Below are positions 42,106 through 51,325 of a stretch of DNA of 64,000 nt, one piece after another. This DNA comes from VAZQ01 sp036557665. Its GTDB lineage: Bacteria; Pseudomonadota; Alphaproteobacteria; Rhizobiales; Xanthobacteraceae. The DNA lies in assembly GCA_036557665.1 (NCBI GenBank), contig DATBHG010000044.1:36755-100754 (forward strand). The letters run 5' to 3'. Each line of letters begins with the position of its first letter. The stretch's first letter is position 1. A program made the translations under genes and the position numbers. Below the pieces are notes generated by a model that did not search any database, was not told where the DNA came from, and saw only the letters and a program-made list of their open reading frames with translations.

Positions 42106-43008
42106 TCAACTTCCCGGGATAAGCCCCTTGGCAAGCGAGAAGCAGTATTTCGCGATGTCGCCCGCACGCGTGTACCAGACGCGATCCTTGTGCTTGTGCT
42201 CCACGCAATGCTTGATCGCTCGGCGCACCGGGCGCAGCCGGAACGGCTGGCCAACGATGAACCCGTGCAACGCCAGCGCAAACACCAGCGGTTGGCGCTC
42301 CGACTGATCGAGCATCTCCTCGAACTGATCGACGATCATGTCGCCGAACTCGCGCCCGGTGTGATCGCGATGCGCCTGCGCGCCGGCGTCGTTGAGCTCC
42401 ATGGGATAGGGCACCGACAGCAGCGGGCCGGAGCGGGTCTGCATCCAGATCGGCTGATCGTCGAAGGGCCAATCGAGCAGATGGGTGTAGCCTGCCTCTT
42501 TCAGCAGATCGGGCGTAACGCTCGATTCGAGCGCTCCGGGACCCATCCAGCCGGTGGGCCGCACTCCCACATGTTTCTCGATCACCGCCGTGCACTCCTC
42601 GATCGCGCGCCGCTCGTCGTCCTCCCACATCGGGCGAAGGAGCTCGGCGTTGGTGCGGCCGTGACCGAGAACGTCGTCGCCGCGCGCTTTGATCCTCTCG
42701 ACGATGTCGGGATAGTTGTAGCACACGCTGCTGTTGAGCAGGATTGTTGCCGGCAGCTTCAGCTCGTCCAGCATCTCGAACAGGCGCCAGTTGCCGATGC
42801 GGTTGCCGTAATCGCGCCAGGCGAAGTTCCGCGTGGTCTGTTGCCCGCTGCGGTTGGAGGGATCCATGCCGAGGCCGGTGAGGAAGGCGAAATGCTCGAT
42901 GTTGAGCGCCACGTAAAACGCCAGGCGCTTGCCCCCCGGCCAGTCATACGCCGGCCGCTTGACGATCGGCGAGTAGCCATAGCGTGCATGCGCTGGAAGC
43001 TTGAGCAT
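42106..43008 (-). CDS. Polysaccharide deacetylase family (NodB homology) protein
   Basis: A 300-residue carbohydrate-esterase-4-like protein. KRLAFYVALNIEHFAF is the first strand; in NodB domains the usual Asp-Asp at this point is replaced (LNIEHF). FEMLDELKLPATILLNSSVC and GHGRTNAELLRPMWEDDERRAIEECTAVIEKHVGVRPTGWMGPGALES follow, then LVFALALHGFIVGQPFRLRPVRRAI. This subgroup includes allantoinase PuuE and relatives that act on amides rather than chitin. The ATG at 43008 follows GGAGAAACGCAA. It is upstream of eutBC on the same strand, 48 bases apart, and may be co-transcribed. Confidence 0.8.
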   Translation of the reverse strand: MLKLPAHARYGYSPIVKRPAYDWPGGKRLAFYVALNIEHFAFLTGLGMDPSNRSGQQTTRNFAWRDYGNRIGNWRLFEMLDELKLPATILLNSSVCYNYPDIVERIKARGDDVLGHGRTNAELLRPMWEDDERRAIEECTAVIEKHVGVRPTGWMGPGALESSVTPDLLKEAGYTHLLDWPFDDQPIWMQTRSGPLLSVPYPMELNDAGAQAHRDHTGREFGDMIVDQFEEMLDQSERQPLVFALALHGFIVGQPFRLRPVRRAIKHCVEHKHKDRVWYTRAGDIAKYCFSLAKGLIPGS

Positions 43009-43113
43009 TTGCGTTTCTCCTTGGCGGCCAGTTTTCAACCCGCCAAGGTTAGCACGTTACGAGCCACGTCTCGATTTCGACCATCGATCGCAGTTTCGTA
43101 GAGGCAAGGCAGT

Positions 43114-43202
43114 GCGTCGCCCTCTTTCAGCACGACATGACGGCCGGAGGGCGACCCAGTGACGGGGCACCCCAAAATATGCGCAGCATTTTTTGGAGCC
43201 CC
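43114..43202 (+). repeat. Dispersed ~90-bp repeat element, copy A
   Basis: The element contains TCGCCCTCTTTCAGCACGA, then AGGGCGAC about 20 bases on, and ends in a palindrome CCAAAATATGC/GCATTTTTTGG flanked by GGGGC and GCCCC (43164-43202). An inverted relative is at 50238-50329, and the terminal palindrome alone recurs at 51062-51088. It lies between the deacetylase and enoyl-CoA hydratase genes. Confidence 0.65.
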
Positions 43203-43240
43203 GGGATCGACCCTGCGAAAATGCGCCAGGCCGCTGCGTC

Positions 43241-44017
43241 CTACTCCCCCGTCCATTCCGGTGTGCGCTTGGCCACGAAGGCATCGACGCCGATGCGAAA
43301 ATCCTTGCTGCCGTAGCACGCGCGCGCGAGGTCGTCGCCGCCAGGAAGGCCCGCATGCAGCAAGCGCCGGATCGCCTCCTTGGTCACCCGCATGGTGATC
43401 GGGGCATGGCCGGCGAGGCGATCGGTGATCTCCTTCATGCGGCGGTCGATGTCCGAGGGCGCTACGACCTCGCTCAGGAATCCGCCGGCGAGCGCCTCCT
43501 CGGCAGAGAGGTTCTCGGCCAGGAGCAGCATGCGCTTGGCGCGCGGCGCACCGAGCGCCGCGACCAGGCGGGCGTAATTCTGCATGGACAGGCAATTGCC
43601 CAAGGTGCGTGCAATAGGAACGCCGAAGCGCGACCCCTCGGTGGCAATGCGCAGATCGCAGGCAGCAGCGATTGCAAGCCCGCCGCCGATGGCATATCCC
43701 TCGATCACCGCCAACGTCGGCACCGGCAGCGTCTCGACGGCCTCGATATAGCTCTCCATCCTCTCCTCGTAGGCGAGCCCGTCGTCCGCGCTGCGGAAGT
43801 CCTGAAACTGTGCAATGTCGGTGCCGGCAATGAATGCCTTGCCGCCGGCTCCCCGGAACACGGCGACACGCACGCCCTGCTCGGTGCGAATGCGCACGCA
43901 CGCTGCGGCAAGCTGCTCGTACATCTGCCAGGTCATGGCATTGAGGGCCACCGGGCGGTCGAAGATCACCGTCGCGATCCTGCCGTCGCGGCTGTAGCGC
44001 ACCTCTCCGTTGCTCAT
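43241..44017 (-). CDS. Enoyl-CoA hydratase/isomerase family protein
   Basis: A 258-residue crotonase-fold protein. IFDRPVALNAMTWQMYEQLAAACVRI and VFRGAGGKAFIAGTDIAQFQDF provide the first oxyanion-hole peptide, VIEGYAIGGGLAIAAACDLRIATEGSRFGVPIARTLGNCLS the second and the substrate region. The Glu pair of classical hydratases is not evident in its usual places, so isomerase, hydrolase or another crotonase activity is possible. It is 78 bases from the upstream dehydrogenase gene on the same strand. Confidence 0.85.
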   Translation of the reverse strand: MSNGEVRYSRDGRIATVIFDRPVALNAMTWQMYEQLAAACVRIRTEQGVRVAVFRGAGGKAFIAGTDIAQFQDFRSADDGLAYEERMESYIEAVETLPVPTLAVIEGYAIGGGLAIAAACDLRIATEGSRFGVPIARTLGNCLSMQNYARLVAALGAPRAKRMLLLAENLSAEEALAGGFLSEVVAPSDIDRRMKEITDRLAGHAPITMRVTKEAIRRLLHAGLPGGDDLARACYGSKDFRIGVDAFVAKRTPEWTGE

Positions 44018-44095
44018 TGCGACCTCACCGGTTGGCTCGGCGTGGTTACCTCGCAGGGCGGCCGCGCGGCAACGGCGGGTCCCGGTTCGCTGACC

Positions 44096-45013
44096 CTAAG
44101 CTGATCCGCCCTGCGCTTGAATTGATCGGCGTCGCCGGCGGATCTCGTTGATGACAATGCTGTTGTCGAGCTCGCCTTCGCCGTGACGCACGCAGGCTTC
44201 GAGCACGTCCGCGTGCACCTGCAAGACCGGCAGCTGCTGCCGGCACCGCCGCGCCTGATCCAGTATCAGATGCACATCCTTGAGGTGCTGGGTGACGCGT
44301 CCCTCGGGAGCAAAATCGCCGCGCACCATCTTGTCTCCTTTTATGTCCATGACCTGCGAATAGCACGCCGCGCGGCGCGCAACCTCGAGAAATGCCGCGG
44401 GATCAAGCCCCAGCCGCTCGGCCAGCACGAGCCCCTCGGCGAGCGCAAGGCGATTGAGACCGAGGATGAGATTGATCGCAAGCTTGGCGCGCCCGCCGTC
44501 GCCGATTTTGCCGATATGAAAATGCCTCGGAAACAACGTCCGCAAGATCGGCTCGGCCTGCGCCAGTGTCTCGGCATCCCCGCCGACGAGCCCGACGCCT
44601 TCGCCCCGGCTCACCTGGCCGCTCGAGCCGGAGATCGGCGTTTCCAGAAATCGAAGCCCGTTCGCCGCCACCCGTTCCCCGAGCTTTGCAATGCGATCGG
44701 GATCGCAGGTGCTGGCACACAAGAGTATTTTTCCCGAGCTGCTGCCCAGCGCCGGCAGCAGCTCGCGCTCGACCACGCTCTCGACCTGGTCCGTGCTGAA
44801 CAGCGCGAGCACGACGCAATCGCAGCGCGCGACAACGGAAGCGGCTGAAGCGGCAACACGGCCACCGAGCGATTCGAGCCTGGCGTTCTTCGCCGGCTCG
44901 ATGTCGTATCCCGTTACGGAAAAGCCGGCCTCCATGAGGCGGCGCGCCAGCGCTTCGCCCAGGAGTCCGAGCCCGATCACTCCGACCGGGCTCCGATTGG
45001 AGATAGTAGGCAT
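44096..45013 (-). CDS. NAD(P)-dependent 3-hydroxyisobutyrate dehydrogenase-like protein
   Basis: A 305-residue beta-hydroxyacid dehydrogenase. PVGVIGLGLLGEALARRLMEAGFSVTGYDIEPAK is the Rossmann motif, LETPISGSSGQVSRGEGVGLVGGD the substrate loop, and GDGGRAKLAINLILGLNRLALAEGLVLAE carries the catalytic lysine. The family reduces or oxidises 3-hydroxyisobutyrate, tartronate semialdehyde and similar acids. ATG 45013 is 4 bases after the stop of the upstream Ldh-family gene, so the two are an operon. The frame is open further upstream but without family similarity. Confidence 0.87.
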   Translation of the reverse strand: MPTISNRSPVGVIGLGLLGEALARRLMEAGFSVTGYDIEPAKNARLESLGGRVAASAASVVARCDCVVLALFSTDQVESVVERELLPALGSSSGKILLCASTCDPDRIAKLGERVAANGLRFLETPISGSSGQVSRGEGVGLVGGDAETLAQAEPILRTLFPRHFHIGKIGDGGRAKLAINLILGLNRLALAEGLVLAERLGLDPAAFLEVARRAACYSQVMDIKGDKMVRGDFAPEGRVTQHLKDVHLILDQARRCRQQLPVLQVHADVLEACVRHGEGELDNSIVINEIRRRRRSIQAQGGSA

Positions 45014-45017
45014 CACG

Positions 45018-46112
45018 TCACGCCAGCGGCGCGACGCCGAGGTCGCGCGCCGTTTGATCGAGGCTGTCGCGCAACGGCTTGGGCATGGGCACGCCGCTCT
45101 TCGCGCGGTCGAGACGCGTGCGATGGCTTTGCTCGCCCGGGAGCCGGATGCGCTCGATGCCGGGGAGCCGCTCGGCCGCGCGCATGGTGCGCACGGCGGC
45201 ATCGACCTGCCGCTTGAACTCGTCCACCGGCGCGAGTGCTGCGATCGAGAGCGCGACCACGGCATGGCCGGTGTTGGCCGTCTTGCCCGGCTCTTTCACG
45301 AAATCGACGACATCCTTGCCAAACGCCGCCGCGTTGAGCGTCCCGGCGAGGAGGCCGATAATGAGGCTCAGCCCATAGCCCTTGTAGTCGCCGATCGGCA
45401 GCAGAAATCCTTCGTCCGCGCGCTTGGCATCGGTGAGCGGCTTGCCGTCGCGATCTATCATCCAGCCGACCGGCATCTCCTCGCCACGCTGCGCCTTGAG
45501 CCGCACCTTGCCGAAGGCGGCGACGGTCGGGGCCATGTCGAGCACGACCGGAGGCTCGGCCGCCGCCGGGATCGCAACGGCAATCGGATTGGTGCCGAGC
45601 AGATTTTCGCGCGCGCCCCATGGCGGCAGATGATTGTTGCTGCCGACGGCGAGATAGATGCCGATCATATCGTGGGCAAGCGGCATCAGGGCATAGAGCG
45701 CGGCCGGCCCGGCATGGTTGCTCATGCGCGCGCCTACCCATCCGATGCCCGTTTGCTTGGCTTTTTCGATGGCGGTATGTGCGGCACAGCGCATGACCAG
45801 ATGGCCCATGCCGTTGTCGCCGTCGACCAGGGCAGCGGAGGGCTTGTCCCGGACCACCCGGATGTTCGGCCGCTTGTTGATCCCGCCGGCCTTGAGACGC
45901 CGCACATACAGCGGCAGCCGGATCACACCGTGGGTATCGCTGCCGCGCAGGTCGGCCTCGACCATGAGCTCCGCGACCTGAGCGGCATCGGTTGCGGGGA
46001 GCCCAGCCGCCGCGAGCGTGCGCTGTACGAACGCGGCAAGCACGCTTGCCTCGATCCGCCGCACGTCTGTCGTTGCTGAAGGCCTTTGCTGTGCGAGACT
46101 TTGCTCCGCCAT
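45018..46112 (-). CDS. Ldh family oxidoreductase (malate/L-lactate dehydrogenase type 2)
   Basis: A 364-residue NAD(P)H-dependent enzyme of the malate/L-sulfolactate/ureidoglycolate dehydrogenase family, not related to classical LDH. EADLRGSDTHGVIRLPLYVRRLKAGGIN is the family N-terminus, ALVDGDNGMGHLVMRCAAHTAIEKA follows, then VGSNNHLPPWGARENLLGTNPIAVAIPA with the conserved cofactor-binding region and LPIGDYKGYGLSLIIGLLAGTLNAAAFG. The ATG at 46112 gives a normal length. It is followed after 4 bases by the hydroxyisobutyrate-dehydrogenase-like gene and is divergent from hyuA2. Confidence 0.88.
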   Translation of the reverse strand: MAEQSLAQQRPSATTDVRRIEASVLAAFVQRTLAAAGLPATDAAQVAELMVEADLRGSDTHGVIRLPLYVRRLKAGGINKRPNIRVVRDKPSAALVDGDNGMGHLVMRCAAHTAIEKAKQTGIGWVGARMSNHAGPAALYALMPLAHDMIGIYLAVGSNNHLPPWGARENLLGTNPIAVAIPAAAEPPVVLDMAPTVAAFGKVRLKAQRGEEMPVGWMIDRDGKPLTDAKRADEGFLLPIGDYKGYGLSLIIGLLAGTLNAAAFGKDVVDFVKEPGKTANTGHAVVALSIAALAPVDEFKRQVDAAVRTMRAAERLPGIERIRLPGEQSHRTRLDRAKSGVPMPKPLRDSLDQTARDLGVAPLA

Positions 46113-46271
46113 GTCTACCCCGCTGTGCCGTCTGGGAAGCCGATATTGCGCTTCGACGCAACGACGTGTCATCCCCTTCGCGTTCGATGTGATTCCGCTG
46201 GTCGGGTCGGCCCTCCGAGTATCGGAGAGGAAGAATATACCTCCCCCTTCCAGCGGGATGTATAAGGCTGC

Positions 46272-48368
46272 ATGTGTGCCTGGCGCGTCACGATCGATAC
46301 CGGAGGAACGTTTTCCGATTTCGTTTATCTCGACGAAGGCACCGGCGAGCTCTCCGTTGCCAAGCTCCCCTCCACGCCTGATGATCCCTCGCGCGCCATT
46401 CTGGCCGGCATCTCTACGCTGCTCGCGCGCGGAGTGTCGGCAGCTGACATCAGCTTCTTTTGCCACGGCACCACCGTGGGGACCAACGCGCTGATCGAGG
46501 GCACCGGCGCCAAAACCGGGCTCCTGGTCACCCAGGGATTTCGCGGGATCTATCCGGTCGGCGAGCAGGCGCGTCCCTACGGAGCTGCGATCTTCGACGT
46601 GCTCTACGACAAGCCCGCGCTGCTGGCACCAGCGCACCTGACCGGCGAAGTGCCGGAGCGGGTGGATTTCCGCGGCAATGTGCTCGCTCGGCTCGACGAG
46701 GGGGCGTTGCGCGGGACCGTCCTCGAGCTCGCGGCGCAGGGCGTGGAATCCATCGCGGTGTGTCTGCTGTTCTCGTTCCTGCATCCCGCGCACGAGCGGC
46801 GGGTGCGCGAGATCATCCTGGAGGAAATGCCCGACTGCAGCGTCTCGCTCTCGTGCGAGGTGCTGCCGCAGATCCGCGAGTATCATCGCCTGAGCACGAC
46901 GGTCATCAACGCGTATCTGCAACCCATTCTTGCGCGCTACATCGCGCGGCTCGACGCTCGCCTTGGCGATGCCGGAATGGCAACGCGACAGCGATACGTA
47001 ATGCAATCGAACGGCGGCATGGCCACGTTCGCAGTCGCCGCGGCGAAAGCCGCCGCCACCGTGCTCTCCGGCCCCGCCGGAGGCGTTACCGCGAGTGTTG
47101 CGCTCGCGCGGCTGGCCGGGGAGAAGAATCTCATCACCTTCGACATGGGCGGCACGTCCTGCGACGTGGCCCTGATCAAGGACGGCGAGGCTCTGGTCTC
47201 GAGCCGCGGCAAGATCGAAGGGCGGGACATCGCCCTGCCGATGCTCGACATCAACACCGTGAGTGCCGGGGGCGGCACGATCGCCTGCCTGGACCGTTTC
47301 GGCCTCCTCCAGGTCGGCCCGCAAAGCGCCGGCGCAATGCCGGGTCCGGCCTGTTATGGTCGCGGCGGCCGGATGCCGACGATTACCGACTGCAATCTCG
47401 TGCTGGGCTATCTGGGACCGCACAATCTCCATGGTGGCAGGCTGCGGCTCGACGTGAGCAAGGCGCGCGATGCGATCGATAACGAAATCGCGTGTCCGCT
47501 CGGCCTGCCGGCGGCGGATGCTGCCGAGGGGATCATCCGGATTATCGACGTGAAAATGCAGGAGGCGATCAAAGCGATCTCCACCATGCGCGGGCATGAC
47601 CTGCGCGATTTCATGCTGCTCGCCTTCGGCGGCGCCGGCCCGCTGCACGCCGGGCGCATCGCCCGCGACCTTGGCATGGCAGGGGTTATTGTACCGCTCT
47701 ATCCCGGCGTCTTCTCCGCCATCGGCCTCGTCATGGCGGACGTGCGCCACGACTACATGCGCTCGCGGCTCACCGCGCTCGATGCCACCGCACCCGCCGA
47801 TATCGACGCGATGCTCGCGGAGCTGAGCGCGCAGGCACGTGCAGAGCTTCGCCACGACGGGTTTGCGCCGGAACGCATTCGCATCGAGCGCGCCCTCGAC
47901 CTGCGCTATGCCGGTCAGGGCTATGAGGTCGCCGTGGCCTGCAGCGAGCAGCCGCTCACCGCCGATGCGCTCAAGGAGCTGCGGGCAAGCTTTGATCGCA
48001 TGCACCAAGCCATGTTTGGCCATATGGCGCCGGACGAGCCGGTCGAGATCGTCTCCTGCCGTGTGTGCGGGATCGGGCTTGTGCCGCCGGTGGCGCTGCC
48101 GCGCTTCAAGGTCGCCGGGATACCCCTCGAGGCTGCCTTGCGTGAGCGTCGACGCGTGCGGCTCGACGGCCGCGAGATCGATTGTCCGGTCTACCAGCGC
48201 GAGCGGCTCGATGTCGGCGCAAGGCTTAGCGGACCGGCGATCCTCGATCAGCTCGATTGCACGACGCTGGTCTGCCCCGGGCAGGTGGCGCGCATCGATG
48301 AATGGAAGAATTTGCTGGTAGGGAACGAGTGTCGTCGCGGTCAAGGGAGGCGGAATGACACGCAGTGA
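46272..48368 (+). CDS. hyuA: Hydantoinase A/oxoprolinase alpha subunit, second copy
   Basis: A 698-residue ASKHA ATPase subunit. TIDTGGTFSDFVYLDEGTGELSVAKLPSTPDDPSRA is the N-terminal phosphate motif, FFCHGTTVGTNALIEGTGAKTGLLVTQGFR follows, YVMQSNGGMATFAVAAAKAAATVLSGPAGG and ITFDMGGTSCDVALI are the next ATPase elements, and CYGRGGRMPTITDCNLVLGYLG is conserved. It differs clearly from the copy at 24680-26779 and so may act on a different substrate (for example acetone/acetophenone carboxylase-type chemistry). The stop overlaps the downstream HyuB GTG as GTGA. Confidence 0.9.
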   Translation: MCAWRVTIDTGGTFSDFVYLDEGTGELSVAKLPSTPDDPSRAILAGISTLLARGVSAADISFFCHGTTVGTNALIEGTGAKTGLLVTQGFRGIYPVGEQARPYGAAIFDVLYDKPALLAPAHLTGEVPERVDFRGNVLARLDEGALRGTVLELAAQGVESIAVCLLFSFLHPAHERRVREIILEEMPDCSVSLSCEVLPQIREYHRLSTTVINAYLQPILARYIARLDARLGDAGMATRQRYVMQSNGGMATFAVAAAKAAATVLSGPAGGVTASVALARLAGEKNLITFDMGGTSCDVALIKDGEALVSSRGKIEGRDIALPMLDINTVSAGGGTIACLDRFGLLQVGPQSAGAMPGPACYGRGGRMPTITDCNLVLGYLGPHNLHGGRLRLDVSKARDAIDNEIACPLGLPAADAAEGIIRIIDVKMQEAIKAISTMRGHDLRDFMLLAFGGAGPLHAGRIARDLGMAGVIVPLYPGVFSAIGLVMADVRHDYMRSRLTALDATAPADIDAMLAELSAQARAELRHDGFAPERIRIERALDLRYAGQGYEVAVACSEQPLTADALKELRASFDRMHQAMFGHMAPDEPVEIVSCRVCGIGLVPPVALPRFKVAGIPLEAALRERRRVRLDGREIDCPVYQRERLDVGARLSGPAILDQLDCTTLVCPGQVARIDEWKNLLVGNECRRGQGRRNDTQ

Positions 48369-50146
48369 ATGCGCGGCATGACCGCGGGAGCGATGTCGTC
48401 GAGGAGATCATGGCCGCGGACGCAATCGAGCTGGAAGTCGTGAAGGCTACCCTCTCCGGCATCGTGCAGGAGATGCAGAGCTCGCTGTTTCGCACCGGCT
48501 TCTCCACCATCATCCGGGAGTCGCAGGATGCCTCATGCGCGCTGCTGAACGCCCGCGGCGAGGTGGTGGCGCAGCACGTCGTGCTGCCGCTGCATATCGG
48601 CGCCTTCGGCGTCTCGACTGCCGCCGTGATCGCCGCGTTCGGCGACGACATTGCGGAAGGGGACGCGTTCCTGATCAATCATCCCTATGAGGGCGGCAGC
48701 CCGCATGCCCCCGACATGGCGGTCATCACCCCGGCTTTCGCCGCAGGGTCGCTGTTCGGCTTCTGCGGCTCCATCGCCCACAAGAGCGACATCGGCGGCC
48801 CCGTGCCCGGAAGCTGCTCGGGACAGGCGCGGGAAATCTTCAACGAGGGCCTGCATCTTCCCGCGGTGCGCTACCAGCGCCGCTACCGCGCCAACGCCGA
48901 TCTCGAGCGGCTGATTGCCGCCAACAGCCGCACGCCCGAGCTGGTGCTCGGCGACATCCGCGGCCAGCTGGGCGCCGATCGCCTGGGCGAGCGGCGACTG
49001 GGCGAGCTGATCGCGAAATTCGGCGCCGACAAGCTACGCAACTGCTGCGACCACCTGCTCGATATTTCCGAGCGCAAGCTCAAGAGCGCCATTGCGCAGT
49101 GGCGCGACGGACGGTTCGAGGCGGAGCGGTTCGTCGATGACGACGGCATCGAGCTCGAAAAGCCGGTGCGCATCCACGTGGTGGTCGAGAAAAAGGGCGA
49201 TGCGCTGACCTTCGATTTGAGCGGCTCGGCCGACCAGACCAAGGGACCTGCCAACATCCGCCCGCCGCTCGTGCAGGCCGCCTGCGCCTATGCGCTGATC
49301 TCGCTGATCGATCCGAGCATGTACGTGTCGAGCGGGCTGCTGCGCGGTTTCGCCGTCAAGGCGCGGGAGGGAAGCGTGCTCAACCCGCGCTTTCCGGCGC
49401 CGCTCAACACCTACAATCCGACCGTGCATGCGCTGGTGGACGCGATCTTCGCGGCGATGAGCCGCATCGCTCCGCAGAACGCGCGCGCCGATGGCAGCGG
49501 CAGCCGCTCGATCATTCTCGGCGGGCGCAACACCTATACCGGCAAGGGCTACGTGCAGTACGAGATCATCGCCGGGGGCGCCGGCGCTCGCTCGCGCAAG
49601 GATGGCCTTTCCGGCACCACCGTCAATCAAAGCAATGCCAGGATCGCCCCGGTCGAGATCATCGAGAGCGAATTTCCCACCCGCATCATGCGTTTCGAGC
49701 TGATTGCGGATTCCGGCGGTGCCGGGGAGTTTCGCGGCGGTTTGGGCATCCGCCGGGACTATCTCAATCTCGCGGACGCGCGGTTCTCGATCAGGTCCAT
49801 GCGGCACGTCATCCCGCCGAACGGCTGCGCCGGCGGACGCGACGGGCGCGCGGGCGATATCCGGATCAACCCCGGTACGGCGCGCGAGCAGCGGCTGCCG
49901 GCGCGCTATGCCGATTATCCGCTGCGCGCGGGCGACGGCTTCCGGCTCGATACGCCCGGCGGCGGCGGATACGGCGATCCGCTTGCGCGCGATCCGCACC
50001 GCGTGCTCGCCGATGTGCGCGACGGCGCGGTATCGCCGAAATCAGCCGAGCGCGACTACGGCGTGGTGGTGATCAAATCCGGCGGCGCATGGTCGCTGGA
50101 TGAAGCGCAAACCCGCGCCCGCCGCGCGCGGGCAAGGAAGCCGTGA
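48365..50146 (+). CDS. hyuB: Hydantoinase B/oxoprolinase beta subunit, second copy
   Basis: A 593-residue HyuB-type subunit. VKATLSGIVQEMQSSLFRTGFSTIIRESQDASCALLN, FLINHPYEGGSPHAPDMAVITPAF and CGSIAHKSDIGGPVPGSC are the conserved N-terminal segments; IMRFELIADSGGAGEFRGGLGIRRDY is the C-terminal signature. It is translated from a GTG overlapping the HyuA stop, or from the ATG at 48410, where family similarity begins. The pair is divergent from the Ldh/hydroxyacid dehydrogenase operon. No N-carbamoyl hydrolase or racemase, which would complete a hydantoin pathway, is adjacent. Confidence 0.9.
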   Translation: MNARHDRGSDVVEEIMAADAIELEVVKATLSGIVQEMQSSLFRTGFSTIIRESQDASCALLNARGEVVAQHVVLPLHIGAFGVSTAAVIAAFGDDIAEGDAFLINHPYEGGSPHAPDMAVITPAFAAGSLFGFCGSIAHKSDIGGPVPGSCSGQAREIFNEGLHLPAVRYQRRYRANADLERLIAANSRTPELVLGDIRGQLGADRLGERRLGELIAKFGADKLRNCCDHLLDISERKLKSAIAQWRDGRFEAERFVDDDGIELEKPVRIHVVVEKKGDALTFDLSGSADQTKGPANIRPPLVQAACAYALISLIDPSMYVSSGLLRGFAVKAREGSVLNPRFPAPLNTYNPTVHALVDAIFAAMSRIAPQNARADGSGSRSIILGGRNTYTGKGYVQYEIIAGGAGARSRKDGLSGTTVNQSNARIAPVEIIESEFPTRIMRFELIADSGGAGEFRGGLGIRRDYLNLADARFSIRSMRHVIPPNGCAGGRDGRAGDIRINPGTAREQRLPARYADYPLRAGDGFRLDTPGGGGYGDPLARDPHRVLADVRDGAVSPKSAERDYGVVVIKSGGAWSLDEAQTRARRARARKP

Positions 50147-50621
50147 GGGCGCCGCCGACACCGAGTCTTCAGTGAATACCTTCCGCGAGTGAACGCGCCC
50201 AGAACAATGCTCTTTCCTTTCGTAGGGCCAGTCGGGGTCAAAAAATGCGCAGCTTTTTTTGGGAGTTTCAGGGGCGCACCCCACCGCGTCGCCCTATCCC
50301 CCCGCATCGTGCTGAAAGAGGGCGAGGCATGCGAAGCTGATCCTCTTTCAAGGTATTCGGCATCAAATGGTAATTCGCCACCGCCTGGTGCGGAAATATC
50401 ACAAGGGCTGAATTTTGCAGGCGAGCCGCCTGCCTGCCCAGCCGGTGCCGGATTCGGCATCAAGCTGCATGATCCTGCCGATGCGGCGCGAGGTGAATGG
50501 CATGACGCTCGTCCTTTTTGTATCCGCCGTTGCTCTGCTTGGGTTGGCATTCGTCCCGGATCTGGGCCGGTAGCTCGTGCAATCGCCATCGAGCTCCAAG
50601 GCAACGATCTGAGACGCCGCC
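50147..50621. other. Non-coding stretch with a repeat, no gene recognised
   Basis: After hyuB2 there are about 475 bases without a supportable gene. Open frames here show no family features and poor starts. The part from 50238 to 50329 is an inverted copy of the dispersed element seen at 43114-43202; the rest shows nothing recognised. Confidence 0.5.
50238..50329 (-). repeat. Dispersed ~90-bp repeat element, copy B (inverted)
   Basis: Read on the minus strand it contains the same TCGCCCTCTTTCAGCACGA block as copy A at 43114-43202, then AGGGCGAC and GCGCCCC, and ends in a palindrome CCCAAAAAAAGC/GCGCATTTTTTGA. The two copies differ by small insertions between the blocks. It lies after hyuB2. 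Confidence 0.6.
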
Positions 50622-50951
50622 ATGACGCTACTGCAAACGTCCGAAGCAGCTATCACGACCGACGATCTGCAACCTGCCATCGTCGATATCGGCGACGAAT
50701 CGATATTCATCGGCGGCGTCGCGCAGCAGGCGGCAGAATCGTCCAGGCAACCCAGGGTGAAACCTTACTGGTTCAGATGCCCGGCCTGTAACTTTGACTG
50801 GCGAGAATGGCTGAGGCCGTCGATCATTTTCATCTCTTTGTCGTTCATCACCGACAGATGCCCCAACTGCCGGCGCAAGAACGTACGTGCGTGCAGGATG
50901 GGATCAGGCCATCAGGATGGTCAGCAGACCGAGCTTGGGGGACTGCTCTAA
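50622..50951 (+). CDS. Possible small zinc-ribbon protein
   Basis: A 109-residue open frame with two CxxC knuckles about 25 residues apart (FRCPACNFDW and DRCPNCRRKNV), spaced like a zinc ribbon around a hydrophobic stretch SIIFISLSFIT. No family is recognised, the ribosome-binding site is weak, and the last ~15 residues run toward the repeat region. It could be a real small gene or a remnant in a repeat-rich gap. Confidence 0.4.
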   Translation: MTLLQTSEAAITTDDLQPAIVDIGDESIFIGGVAQQAAESSRQPRVKPYWFRCPACNFDWREWLRPSIIFISLSFITDRCPNCRRKNVRACRMGSGHQDGQQTELGGLL

Positions 50952-50970
50952 AGCCATCGAGGTCCATCCC

Positions 50971-51155
50971 CGTCATTCCGGCCGACGCCGGGCTTGACCC
51001 GGCGCAGAGCCGGAATCCCATAGTCGACGCCGTCCGTGCATCCACGTCAGCCGTCGACGATTGCCAAAAAATGCACAGCATTTTTTGGGGAGCCCGATTA
51101 CTGGATCCCGGCTCGCGCTCGCCCGCTCGAAGCGGGCGAGCTTGGCCGGGATGAC
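50971..51155. repeat. Cluster of three short palindromic repeats
   Basis: Three elements in a row. 50971-51019 is a CGTCATTCCGG...CCGGAATCCC inverted repeat around GCCGGGCTTGACCCGGC. 51062-51088 is the CCAAAAAATGC/GCATTTTTTGG palindrome also found at the ends of the elements at 43164-43202 and 50238-50262. 51104-51155 is GATCCCGGC...GCCGGGATGAC with an 11-bp perfect inner hairpin GCTCGCCCGCT/AGCGGGCGAGC (51117-51141). The last resembles the repeat at 35572-35614. Confidence 0.7.
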
Positions 51156-51325
51156 AGGCCATCGCCTCGAGCGCACTTTCAGCATCGACTTCTCATCAGG
51201 GGGCTGGAAATGGCAGTATAGGAGGCGGCCTCGGGGCCTCGACAGACGGGCCGGTATACGCATCATTTGCGGTTGTTCGAGCTTGGACGCAGGGTGCAGT
51301 ATCTTCCATCAGAAGGAGACAACGG

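Noticed and set aside
45018..48344. A single very long minus-strand open frame of about 1,100 codons
   Set aside because: Only the part up to 46112 matches a protein family (Ldh-type oxidoreductase). The rest runs antisense to the clear hyuA2 gene and is a by-product of high GC content.
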